Assembly: GCA_040954595.2 (NCBI GenBank) | Contig: CM082583.2 | Coordinates: 3,720,001 to 3,784,000 of the forward strand | Source: Balanoglossus misakiensis | Taxonomy: Eukaryota; Hemichordata | Direction: 5' to 3' | DNA length: 64,000 nt | In this document: positions 12,000-36,900 of the stretch, piece after piece | Layout: each line of letters begins with the position of its first letter | Numbering within the stretch: the first letter of the stretch is position 1 | Made by a program: the position numbers and the translations under genes | Notes under the pieces: generated by a model | The model's input: the letters and a program-made list of their open reading frames with translations, nothing else | What the model was told of the DNA's origin: nothing | Databases searched by the model: none

Positions 12000-14900
12000 A
12001 TGGCCAACCTCTCGGTTCGGGCTTTGAATGGCAGAGCGAGCGAAAAGATCAAACCTACGAAAGATCCTGGTGACGAGCTTTGCCCAAGAGCAGAAATTTT
12101 CCGTTCCAAGTTGATAGCAGACTTTCACTTGCTAGACAGTTTAGATGAAACTGGAAATGTCGATGCTCCTAAACACTACTCTAAGGATATCGTTGGTGAG
12201 TTCTTCGGTGTTTTCGGGGAAATTTGACATTAACAACAAATGCAACTGGGAACTTGTACCTGAATGTACTTTCGACAGCTTTGCTGATAAACCTGTCACG
12301 ATAACCTTGCTGAACACTCGAGCGATCATCTTCGTACCAGCAAACAGCTGTGGATTTTAGCAGTCCATTGTCCTTTCGAATCATTTTCTCTTTCAACAGA
12401 AAATAGAAAATGGATATCGAACTGAGGGTGAAATGAAGTTGCAAACTTAAGCTTGATACATTATTCTGCCAAATTTGGTGGTTATGGACCACTTTGTCCT
12501 TGCAAAGAATGCCTTAGGCTATTTGGTTATTTATTTGCTTGTTTTAATGAAGTTAACGTTAAATCCAAAGAAGCTAAATTTGAGCGAAATGTCAAAAAAC
12601 GTCTACCCCCTCACTCTCCACCATATTGTACCTTCCGTCCTTCTACAGACAGTACCAAGCGAAACAGAATAATGAGAGAAGGTGCCAACGCCCTGGTCAA
12701 GTTTCAGGTTTATTCCAGTAAAGACAAATCTGAGATCAAGATGAACGACAGAAGGAAAAACAGAGTGAAGAATAAAAACCGGAAAACTCCACCTTTGGAT
12801 ATGTGGGCGCACTATGTGTTGGAAAGTATCCTCAGTCAAAAGTGTCATCGGCACAAAAAGTCATTAGTTTTGATAAATAAAGAAAATGCGCATGCTCTAC
12901 ATTTTACTTTAAAACATAAAGCTGTTTTACTATGGCAACATTAAACATTCTAGTAATGTTCTCTTGTAGTAGCATCCCGGCCTGCATCCCGGCCTATAAT
13001 CAAATGAATGCGATGTGTAAAATGAAGATATTTTGACAATACCCATTTTGGAAGTGAAACCTTCGCTCGTACTTACCGACTCCGATACTTTTAAATTTTA
13101 TGTCTGTTATTTATGTTCCAAAAGAAACTTGCTTTATTGCGGTTTATTTTATGTTTGTTTCAACTTTAGCCAGCCATGGGAGGGCGTGGTCACTATCCAA
13201 AAGTGTAAAGGCCAAAGGGTATACACCTCAAACGCTATTCCACGTATTATACATTGCTAATTTGCATGTCATATATAAATCATGTTGGAATCATACGCAG
13301 TAAAGGGAAACATGTTTTTTTATTTAAAGTATACACACTTCAGTTGATTACCTGTTATGAACATGGTGATTATCTGGGGGGGGGGGGACCGTGTCACGAC
13401 TATTGCAAGAGTTTAACAGTGGAATGTTATACATTTCCTTAATTATTCAGCTTCTTTTTTCCAGAATTTTATGTTGGCATTGATATTAGCCAATTCCATT
13501 GCCTTAGGAGTGCAGTCAGGTAATAATTGCACTATTTTACTTTCTGCGAGTAATCTTTTGGTGTTCTTATTACCACGAAATGTTGTCATATAAAATATTT
13601 CGAAGTAACACTACATATGGGAGATTACGTCCTGTGCACAAAATTGCCCAGTGAATTAAACACTCTCACATTTGTAAATTAAGCCACAGTTTCCAAGGCA
13701 ACTGGAGATCTAGCCAATCGACTGATTATTACGGGGTGACCATGCGAAGAAAAAACGCAACGGTTACCAAATGTTCTTTAGACGACTCAGTGTAATTCAT
13801 TGGACAGTATTTTGAATCAAGTTCACAATCTCACTTTCGAGAGCCACGTTTTGAAGTTTAGTTGGCTTCTTGCAAGGTACAATAAGTTTTTGTGTTTTAC
13901 ATGAAGAGATATCCGATCGGAATGATGCAAGTCTGGATCGTCTTCGGACAGTGTTGGACATATTCGACTACCTCTCTCTGATGTTGTTTATGATTGAAAT
14001 CATTCTCAAGTGGATGGATGATTTCTCGCGCTTCTGGAAAAGTGGCTGGAATATTTTCGACTTTATTGTCACAGTGGGGGTAAGTGTCAGGTGGCGATGA
14101 TTTGCAAACATGTATTCATTTCTATCAGATTGTGTTTCAGTGATTCTATCAAAGTTCTGACTTCTGCTCAGATGTATTATCCATAAAAAGACTATTTGTC
14201 TCCACGTGATCTAGTCATGCATTATGTAGATAACTTTTCATGATGTATTTCAGTCGTGTATCCCGGAAATCATAGCAGTTACAGCCGGTGGCTTTGAGGA
14301 TCTCAGTGTCGTTGTCAGCAATCTTCGTGTGTTCCGCGTCCTTCGCTCTCTGAAGATGGTGTCCCGATTCCGCCAGGCAAGGCTTATTGCTCTGGCAATC
14401 ACGAAGGCCTTTGAGGTGAGAGTCTTCCATACATACACAACAAATTAAATTTACAACAATGATTTTGAAATCACATCTCCAAATAGTTTGTAGTGTTTGA
14501 ACGCTTAATCATCATACATGTAGTTATGCTGTCAATTTATGTTGATTTTGGAAAGAATTGGTCCACTTTAGGTATTTGCACTTCCTGACGAATCATCATA
14601 TTTCGTCTTGCATTTTGACACTTATTGTACATGACTTGTCACGTAGATATTGTTTAATTTTTCAGGCTATGACATTCATCATGTTGCTGTTGGTTTTATT
14701 CGCGTATATCTTTGCCATCGCTGGAGTCTATTTCTTCGAAAAGTATACACGATCCGATCGAGAAGACCTCCAATACACAGAGAGTTTTAGGTAAGCTTTA
14801 GTTAGTACCACATTCTGATTCGTAGAGAATTACAAAACTCTGATAAGACTACTTTAATTGTAATTGTATCACAGTCCCACCATCATTTAGAGGGACAGGG

Positions 14901-17675
14901 ATCACACTATAAATCATACGCCAGATATAGGAAGTCGTTTCCTAACCCGAAAAAAGTTTAGCGGATACACAAGAAACGTGACTATATGGTTTACCAACGA
15001 TCAGCATTAGGCTTAGGCATTTTGTCCTGTGGCATTAAGAGGTTCATTAAAACAAATTTCCAATAAGTTGAATATAAAGATATTTTTAACAAAAATGTGA
15101 TGAGAAAGGGCGCTAGATTATTTTCCGCGATACTTGGTTAGTTACCATGATGTAATAAACTGAAATAATACGACGTCACACATGCTTCCAAGCCAACACA
15201 ATGCTAACTGGTATGGACAGTCACCGGTTATTTTGACTTTATTTGATATTTCCCAACAGTTCTTTGCCAAGGGCTTTTGTAACCCTTATTCAACTCTTCA
15301 CATTGGATCAGTGGTTCAAGTTATTGAATGACATGCGCAAAGTTGTTGACGTCAAGGCAACCATCTACGTCATCACGTGGATTTGTATTGGATCGTTCAT
15401 TTTCAGAAACATTTTTGCGGGAATTATGGGTAAGCACAATTTAATGCTTTTAATTTGTCAGTTTCCGTGTTAAGTATAAGCAGTTTCAATTAAAAAGACT
15501 GATTATTTTTCCTCTTATTCAAATGGTTATTCAGTCATTCCAATTAGGCCTATTAGCATACAGAGCGAATTGCTATCTGTGTCCACTTCAAACCAGTGAT
15601 GTGCGTTTCTGGAAATGATCATTTCAAGAAACGCAACCCCTTTTAACCGATACAGAATGGACAGCTAAAATATGAATGTGTTGCTCCAGAAATAGCATGA
15701 AACTATAAAGAAGTCATATTGCTTAGGTCTATATCCCGTTCTGGACAGTAACGGCTATGGGGGGTTTATATTCACACGATATACACTTCACGAAATAAAG
15801 ATTCTGGTTCTTTGTTTGTCAAATCACGTGCGTGTGTCCCGAGAAATAAATGAAAAATACCAAGCGCAACTCTTTCACGAACAACGTTTTCCTTCACAAG
15901 TATTAATTAGAATAACATTTGTATCATCAGTTAATAACTTTCAGAACATTCGCAACGATTTATTTGAAGAAGTGCGAGAACAAGAAGAAGCACGGAAATT
16001 AATCCACAATACGGAAAAATTCAACGAAGAACTTCAGAAACAGGATGAAAAGTTAAACAGGGCTAGGTTAGATTTTATTCGAATTCTTAGAATCAAAGTG
16101 CTGAGGAGGAGTTTTCTATCATCGACACCGACACTGTCTTGGGAATGTAGGAACGACGACGTCTTTTACTTACGCGCTACGGTTTTTTATGCTGTCGGCT
16201 ACAGCATAAAAAAACACGTCGCCGTTCCCTACATCTGATTTTAATCAGATTGCCATTTAGTATACACGACTTCAGCTACTATTCAGTGCTGCAAATGACC
16301 GCAAAGTATTGATTGTATTCAAGAACATGTAACAAACCCATTCTGTTCATAAGTGATAAAATAATTTTATCAAACAACTTCTTGATATCTTAAACCGACA
16401 TTCATTCGGGAAAGCATTCTGTATGTATATATTTTCAGGAAACACAGTTCATTGATATTATCTGAACCAGATGACAAAACTAAAACCAACCAAGATGGAA
16501 GTAAAACACAGCCTGCTGAAAAAGACAGTTTCGCTGAAATAATAAAGTAAGACATATTTGGCATATATCACAGCAAAGACAGGATGAGAAATGAGCTCAA
16601 AATATTGTCACTCAATGAAACCGAGATTAAAACTGACCAGAAATGTACAATAATTCTGCTTCACGTAATTTTGAAACAATGTGCATTTGCATGGGTTTTA
16701 TGTGTCTGGCTTTAATTTTTTATGAACAAGATGAAACATAAACGATGCAAGTTTTAATAATGTTTTCTTTCTTTGGCAGGAAAGCATCGAAAACTAGTGA
16801 TATACAAGAGCTCTCTCATGCAGTAAGCCAACATCTTGTCGAAGCTCAGGACAGTTCCATCAGTAAGTGGATAACGGTTTGCCATCCTGTGAGGGCGCAT
16901 TTTCCTACGATCAGCAATTGCAGCAACTGATCGGCATGGGTTTTACTAGATGATGATACAAAAGCAACTGTGTGTTGAGGAACTGTGACGAAGAGATTAT
17001 ATCAAACAGCGAAGAAAAAAAGGAATGTTCAAAAAAGAATGAACCGTAATTATGATTGTTGAACAGAGTTTCAATTCATAGAGTAAAGACAATCCAATCA
17101 CCTGTGTATAGAATTATTCCTATCACAAAATTGGGGGGGGGGGGATTTGCAATATAGTGTGACTTTAATATTGCAAGTACATGTATCATATAGGATTACA
17201 CAAGAGCTCTCCATTTGAAGTCAACTTCTACAGTGATTGGGCAAAAAATGTTGCAGTGGAAATAAAAATCGAGGCAGTAAATGTAGTAAGACAGTACACA
17301 TATTTATAGTCTTAGTTTCCCCCCTCTTCACTCTTATACTCAAAGGGTCAGTTATTGATTATACGGTCTCCCTGTCCATTTTTATGCAAAGATTGGGAGA
17401 AGACAGTTCATAGCAATCTGGAAGTGTTAGCAAGCAATCCGACAGAGACTCTTTGGCCGAGGGATACCTTGTTCCGTTACTTCCAGCTGATGGAAAATCT
17501 CCAGGAAAACCTTCAGGAAAGGCAAGATCTCCTGGATCTTTCTTGTGAGTACACGTCTGAGGGCTACTAAACTGTGTCATTATTATGAAATAGATAATGA
17601 CTCAGTCTAACGTGGATATTTTGTCTCTTCTCTCCCCTTACAGATCATACCATTCTTGAAATTTTTGACACCTAG
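12000..17675 (+). CDS. CATSPER2: Cation channel sperm-associated protein 2 (CatSper2)
   Basis: Twelve exons: 12000-12195, 12649-12825, 13451-13519, 13907-14079, 14254-14415, 14666-14790, 15260-15429, 15931-16066, 16439-16546, 16780-16862, 17392-17544 and 17644-17675. All phases agree and give 527 residues, close to human CatSper2 (about 530). It is a pore subunit of the sperm-flagellum calcium channel, with one six-helix domain. S1 is near 125-145 (FMLALILANSIAL). S2 is near 163-185 (LMLFMIEIILKW). The S4 sensor is near 222-245 (LRVFRVLRSLKMVSRFR), with regularly spaced basic residues. The pore motif TLDQW lies near 315, and its Asp is the calcium-selective residue typical of CatSper. S6 is near 335-360, followed by NNFQNIRNDL and a charged coiled coil. 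The C-terminal LWPRDTLFRYFQLMENLQ motif is typical of CatSper2. The N-terminal PRAEIFRSKLI also matches the family. The acceptor at 13450 was chosen because the donor GTATCC at 12826 then restores frame and family length. Its 3' end faces KATNAL2. Confidence 0.95.
13676..13800. mobile_element. MITE family A, degenerate copy in reverse orientation
   Basis: In intron 3 of CATSPER2. Read in reverse complement it matches the family A core: GGAGATCTAGCCAATC, then CATGCGAAGAAAAAACGC, then ATGTTCTTTAGA. The ends are no longer clear, so it is an old insertion. Confidence 0.55.
16142..16252. mobile_element. Foldback element related to the 81-bp element at 48033
   Basis: In intron 8 of CATSPER2. Arms GAATGTAGGAACGACGACGT and ACGTCGCCGTTCCCTACATC pair, with an inner hairpin (TTTTTTATGCTGT / ACAGCATAAAAAA). 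The right end CTGATTTTAATCAGATTG equals the right end of the element at 48033-48113. The matching left tip is missing, so this copy is truncated or rearranged. Confidence 0.7.
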
Positions 17676-20600
17676 GAAGTCTCAGGGGATATTGAGTTTA
17701 ATACCACTACGGGGAACTCAATCTCCAAAATGATGATGATACCGATTATTTAAAAAAAGGAAAAGAAAAATATATCTATAAATTTCTTCTTGCTTTTTTT
17801 GTTGATAATGATAACGATTTGACATTTAAAATTACAAATATAAATCTGTTTGGACTACGTAAACAACTAAACACATGCATTTTTGAAGATGACTCCGGAA
17901 GACTTTTTCATACCAAAGATTCTTGAAAAAGTCCATTACAGATTCTTTCATGATTTGAACAAAGTTCACTCAGATCACCTTTAGGAATCTGCACACTAAA
18001 TTTCAAAGCATTCGGACAAGCAGTTTCAGAGAAGAAGACTACATGTAGTGTTGACAGAAGACCCTATCTGATAAGCTACGCAGGGCTGACAGGGGAGCCA
18101 AAATTTGCTAACTGTTTTGAAATTCAAGAAGAATACTGGGAATTCTGGCATGTCATACGAAAGAAACTGTAATCAATATACTGAGAAAACTGAACAAACA
18201 GACAAAACATATAGCTATCAAAAAGTTTTATTTTATATATAAAAACATTCAAGAACTTCAGTCAAATTATTTTGGATTAAGTAGATTTACACTGCACACA
18301 AAGAGTCTAAGTGAAGAAAATCAAATTATACAATATATGTACTAGTATATACAAACTCAAGAAAAAAGTTTTAAAAAAATATCTGATCTTTGACTGATCT
18401 ATCCTGGGTTGAATTTCGACAGCAATGATGAATTTGCCTGATGACATAATGGTTACAACAGTAAATAAGATATTTACCAGTAGATACTGGAGCAAGGAAT
18501 ATCCCTGGTAAACAGGGACACAGAAGCAAATGTCTGGAAACAACAAAAGCAGTGCGTCTAGGCTACTGTGTATGGAAAATGGATAGGGATATTGTTGTTA
18601 CAATAATGGAGAAATAACAATGGGTCAGTAAAATTCTTTTGTTTTGGGATGTGGCCGAGGATTTGCTGTTCCTTGGTTTACATGGTTGCGCACACACAAA
18701 GTTAAAGCGTAGAGCCTGGTGCTCAGTCCCATAGACAATGTGTTGCGGAGAAATGTTATTAATCATTTACACCGACTCAGGTCTGGACGGCAAGGCTGTT
18801 TCAAATCTGAAACCTTTCAGGACCACTACAACTGTTCACACACAAAAAATTATGCCAGTATTTGAGCTGAGACGTTTCAGAAACGTTTCAATCGTCCCTG
18901 TGTGAACGCCATATACTAGTATCAGGTTTGAAAAAACGGACACATTAGCATGTACATGTACACCTCTTTCAAAATACATAATCATCTGTTGCATTACTTG
19001 CATACAAGTAGACAGTGCACTATTAGTACGAAAATACCAGTATTTTCATCTAATTTCTGATAGTTTGTGCTTTATATTTTCTCTAAAATAGTAAATGCTT
19101 TATTATTGCCACAAAAATGGCAAAAAAATCCACTCTGTTCAAAGTGCAAAAAATATAACATAGAAACCATGCTATGGTTTCATTTCATCATTCATTGGAG
19201 GTATATCAAACCCTTTCACACAGTAAAATCAAAACTTACACAGATTGTAATTTATAACCAGACGGGGAAAAAGAAAACAAAAAAAAATCTTAAAATTAGA
19301 CACTATGTAAACTATTGGCTGTTACCTGTAACAGTTCAAGAAGCAGAATTGGACAACTCATAATTTATCCCAGTAATCAGATGATCAACTTAATTCTAAT
19401 AAAAAGAAGTAAAATCTCCTGAGGCAGTTGTTCAGGATGGGTTTGTTCAGGCGCATATGCTTCTACACAAATGCCAAAAGACATTGGTGAAAACTGTGTT
19501 TTCTGAGCTTAAAAGCCATGTTTTACAGGATGTGTAGTTGCTGAATGAATAAGATGTTTCCAAGTTTCTCCTGCGAGTTCATTGTGACTAACGACTTTTG
19601 ACAGATGTGTAGCTGCATATGTAGTGTGCCCACTGGCAACAGAACACTGAATGTTTGTCTCAAGAGGTCAGGTTCTTGTACTTACATGACTTGTACAATC
19701 TCTTCTTGGATCATAAAATACAAAAATCATGTTCATTGTCTCATGTAGAAACTACTGGACTGACAACTGACTTCAAGGTATGATATCTCTCAGCTCAAAA
19801 AGTTTGAATGTTAAGACAGCAGGTTATACTCAACAAATTCTACATTGCTGTGAATATTATTACATCATTGCACACTGGGAACTGCCAATATAACATGCAG
19901 GAAACCAACAATGAAATGAAATATTACTTTTTGGATCTAGCTGGAACAGATTCACTACAATGTGAGTAATATGTAGTTTCACGGGAACAGAGTTGCTGCT
20001 TGTACATTTAAAAGAGTTTCAAATTTGAGGATGTGAAATGGTATGAAATCTGTGATTTGTATCACTGTGTGAGTTGTGTGTTAAAGGATTAAATATTCAT
20101 CAGTTCACTTCATAAAATCTGCATAAAACAAAGCTACAGTGGTTACACTTGCAACAAAATCTGGCAGTACAAACTCTAAGTGGACGGACGCTGTAAACAG
20201 TGTAAGAAAAACAATCTCACAACATCCTGACAAGCAACTGGGATTATTTCAACACAAGTCTCAACTTTGTGTATCGCATTGATTAGCTGTGATTGTTGAA
20301 AGCTGTACCATCACGAAGTATTCTTCCTTTTGTGATTATTTTCTTAAATTTTATGGAAATGTCAGAGGGGGCTATAGTGACTGTGCCAACAGGTGAAATC
20401 TGGACCAGAATATTGACGAAATGCATGTTTGTAAACAAATACAGAAATACATGTATTTCTATGTAAGTGTTTGTTTATTCACATATTTTTGTTTTTCAAC
20501 TTTTGACCACTGTACGTCACACAGAATTGTTCGATGTTCTGGTGTCAACAGAACACAGCAGTACTCAGTCTGTATCATTTTGATTTAGACAACCAAAGTG

Positions 20601-21449
20601 TAGCAATAGGCTTTCCCTGGAATAAAATATGGCGCACAGACTACTGCAGGGTTCCGTTATCAAGATGCGTCGTTTATTAATCAGACTCTCATACTTCGGG
20701 ATAGATTTGTTTTGCCATCAATCTCATTGATTCTGGTTCTCAGCTTGGAGAGCTGGCTCAGCTCTATTTGCTGTTGCAAGAGTAACAGTATATTTTGGTG
20801 TCAATCTTTTGACTTGTGAGGTACTTATAAACATATGCAAAATAATTTCAATATTCAATCATTTAAAAATAATTATGTTTGAGTACAGCTTTCAATAACG
20901 CAGGCATCAAAACAACATTAACTTAAAGATATTCACCTAAATTTTAAAGGGGTTTGATTACTTTTGAGTCCTAAATTTTTTGTTTTGAAGGCATAAATCA
21001 GTATTACCTGTAACAGGTATGTACTATTTGGTGTCTGGCCATGCATGTATGGCATCATGCCACCACATAATAAACATCAAACCAAGATTATAGTCTATGA
21101 AATTTGGCAATATAAAAGGCAGTGCACACTACGCCAAACTAAACCCACCAATGGAAGTATGGTGACAAGACTTCACTGCCATTTTCCTGTACATATTCCC
21201 TAACACACTGCTTTATCTGTAATGGGCATAAAGATCCAAAATGCCAAAAACACAACTTGGTAATGGTTACAAGTTACTGAAACTGCACCTTATTTTAAAG
21301 TTCAAATGGACGGACTAGGTGAAGGTGACAGTGAACTTGACTCGTACCTCCAAGTGCAGAACCTTGACAAGCAGCTCAAAGCAGCAACCTGGACTTGACA
21401 GTGACCTCGGCCCACAGATGAAGATGACAGTGAAGTGAACTTGTGGCTT
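17676..21449. other. Convergent 3' region between CATSPER2 and KATNAL2
   Basis: About 3.8 kb with no coding exon that I can support. On the minus strand an AATAAA (TTTATT on the plus strand, about 18228-18235) could end a long KATNAL2 3' UTR of about 3.2 kb. I see no strong AATAAA for CATSPER2 just after its stop. Short frames on both strands look like chance. Confidence 0.5.
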
Positions 21450-33558
<12,109 letters not shown>

Positions 33559-33903
33559 GGTTGATTATAGAACTATACTACGTACCGATCTACATTTTGC
33601 AACATCTCCGTCAATGTACATATTCAAAATGGCGGCTTCCAATTACCCAGAAGTCGTTGAAACGTCGCTGAGCTGAGGTAGAATATTTGAAAGCCAAACA
33701 AGTTGTTCGCAATATAATTTTGGACTCACATATATATCTGAATCAGAATAGGCAGTAGCATTCAATGTTTATCTATCCATTGTTTGTCCAAATTGAGAGT
33801 ATTTTAAATCCAAAAATGTATTTAAACAATTTATGAATATATAATTAGGACCAAAACGAGGCTATCCAAAGCGAGGTTGTCTTTGCTCAGCTCACGGTCC
33901 ACA
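33559..33903. promoter_or_regulatory. Bidirectional promoter between KATNAL2 and PIAS
   Basis: Only 345 bp separate the two start codons, which point away from each other, so both promoters must lie here (or the 5' UTRs overlap). A YY1-like motif CAAAATGGCGGC lies at about 33625-33636, and ACAATGGCGG overlaps the PIAS start codon. TTACCCAGAAGTCG at about 33643-33656 recalls the TCCCAGAA core of housekeeping promoter elements. No clear TATA box is seen, as expected for this promoter class. Confidence 0.65.
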
Positions 33904-36900
33904 ATGGCGGAAACGTCGGAGATGAAGGTGAAAATTCTTTTCGTAACGCTTACTATTACCATGTTTCGTCATATATTGAACCATGAACGTTCATATTGAA
34001 TCTCTCCTTGAAGATGGGCTCACATGTTCTCAGAGAAATCACACAATTTTTTAAAATGTCCTCCGTGTGGTGTCCGACGTCATGCGCCCGACCTCATCGC
34101 ATCGCAGGGCTTGTGAATTTGAGCGCGATATGTTGTTACAATTTACATTTACAGTTGGTGGGGAAATGAAACGTTTCTCCATTGGTGTAAATATCTTCGT
34201 GTTTTGAACTGTGTTAGATGTTTGGTTTAAGATTTAGTTGTTTAATTAATGGTCGTGACGTCAATGATATAAAAATGGAAAATACACCATCTTGTGTACA
34301 ACACATGTACTGTATGCAATAGGCCACTGCATTATATAATGGCGAACTGCACCCGGAAATTGTTTTATCGCGATGCGTTTTCTGGAAGTTGTATAACTTG
34401 CTAAACATTCACAAATCATGGCTTGGATAATAAATTACCTGCCATTTTGACTTTATGTCTGTTAGGTCTATATTTACGGATACTGTTATTTAATACTACA
34501 TCTGAATATTTTTATGTTCAGAATTGTCTGTTTGATAGACATGGGGCAGTGTGTTGGAGTATGGTTAATGCATTTCAGTTACATTGTGTGATACCCAGTG
34601 CGAAAAATAGTCTGTTCAACGATGATTTCTTTTCCACGTTTGAAAATTAATCAAGATGCAAACGAATACAGAATACATTAGGTCTTGACGTAAGCAAAAC
34701 TTAATTAGTGTGTCTAACTTATGTTCAAGCACAAGTGATACTGTTATTTAATTTAATTAATACAGTCTTACAGAAGAGTTTTGCATATATCCCATAGAAG
34801 ATAAAGTTGTCAGTTTTTATTACTGTTACATTGTGAGAACGTACACTACATGTTAATTCAAGTATATGAAGTTTTAAATCTAACATCAAAACTGGCTGTA
34901 TACCGAATAGTATATCCAAGCACTTGACTTGCTCGCCCCACATGTATGAGACAACAAATACTCTGGTTAACTTATCAATTTTTTTATCTAGGTAAATGCG
35001 GGACGCAGCAGAAATTTCACAATTTTTATGTGATTTATTGTATTGATAGCAGTTGTAGGAAATTCTTGTTGAAAAAGTCGACTTACCATCAAAATGCTCT
35101 TGTTAATTCTTCTTAGTTTATTTGTTATCATTTTTGGAAATGAAAACAAATGTGATCTGGTGCAGCATCTGGCCAATCTTTTCAAAAAGGGTTTCTGGAA
35201 ATGTGCATGGTTTTTTGAGATTTCTCACTGTCTCTAAGATGAGAAATGTGACTTGAAAAAATTCTACAGGTAATAATGCAGTAACACCAGCTTATTTATC
35301 TGCCGTCAGACACACTTTTCCATAGAAACAATAATATGTTGGCTATTTCAAGGACGTCAAGCATAAAAAAGTAAACAGTCCTCCAATGGCAGCTTTAGTT
35401 TTGCAGATATCAAAATGTCCTACAATGTATATCTTTTATTGCTGTACAGGCTACCATGTGAAGCTCGCATGGATGACACTTATTTTTAGGTGGCCCCATT
35501 TGAAACAATAATATGTTGGCTATTTCAAGGACGTCAAGCATAAAAAAGTAAACAGTCCTCCAATGGCAGCTTTAGTTTTGCAGATATCAAAATGTCCTAC
35601 AATGTATATCTTTTATTGCTGTACAGGCTACCATGTGAAGCTCGCATGGATGACACTTATTTTTAGGTGGCCCCATTTGGTATCTGTATATACCATGGGA
35701 CCTTAATACACCATGGAGTCAGTTGTGTTTGTGTATATGTATGGATGTTTGTCCTGAATGTTTTTAGTTGGAATATAAACATGCATTGCAAATTGTTTTG
35801 GTAAAAATATGCTGGATATTAAAAACTCTTTATTTTCTTTCTTTTTTACAGCACATGGTGATGAGTTTTCGGGTATCGGAGCTTCAAGTATTGCTGGGAT
35901 TTGCTGGAAAGAACAAGAGTGGTCGCAAACATGAACTTCAAGCAAGAGCACTTCATTTGCTCAAGCATGGATGTAGTACACCGGTGCAAATCAAAATAAA
36001 AGACTTGTATAGGAGGAGATTTCCACGCAAAGTACACTTAGTGAATCCAACACCACCCCCTCCTCCACTTTCGTCAACAAACTCGCAGTATTCATCAAAC
36101 AGTTTGGCAAATTACAGAATTCCCTCATCTACTCCAAGTCATGTACCTTTGTTAAGCAGTAGTTCAACAATATCACAACATAATGGACTGCCAATACATC
36201 CTGATGTAAAACTGAAACATTTACCGTTTTATGATGTTGTAGATGAATTAATTAAACCAACAAGTTTAGGTAAGTATCAAGTTCAGTATGAAAAAAAGAT
36301 TCCTGCTTGAGTCTATTCAACTACACAGTAAAGGCATTAATTTTCACAGATATTAATTATTTCACTGTGTTGATGTTTGGGGCATATTATTTAATTAGAT
36401 TTTAAATTCACAGATTTGGCTATAGTCTGAACATTTTCACTGGAATTTAATTCAGTGGATTTTATTAAAACCCTGTAAAACATGAATTCTTTTACAGTGT
36501 GCATGTGCTAGTTTAGTTTATCACTGTAGTAAACCAGCGAGTCTCAGTCCTGTTGGCAGTGGGGACTTTTGCTATTTTGAACATAATATTCAGACGATCC
36601 AACGTAATATCCAGAAATCCTTGTTCTATTTTCAAAAATGAATATCGTACCTTACTCAATTGTCCAGAAAAGCAGGTACTGGAAAGAAAGGCGTTAGCAA
36701 TCGTATCACAAATCATTATTCAGAATCATGATCACACATTCAACAAAAGACTAGACTGCACAAACTGCAATCAGTAAGGAATTCTCAGCAAACTTTATTA
36801 AGCCCAACTTTTATTATCATTCTGTCTTATTCGCTTAATCATGAATATTAGTCATATAACAAAAATTACAAAATTCTAATTTTCAAGATAGCCCCCAAAG

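Noticed and set aside
12453-12944. 163-codon open frame (+) as a single CATSPER2 exon
   Set aside because: Only 12649-12825 matches CatSper2. The left part is intron ending in a clear acceptor, and the right part must be spliced out to reach the S1 exon in frame.
35768-35851. Upstream ATG at 35768 as a PIAS start
   Set aside because: The exon starts after a strong polypyrimidine tract and CAG at 35851, and the exon at 33904 (MAETSEMK) joins it in frame like other PIAS genes.
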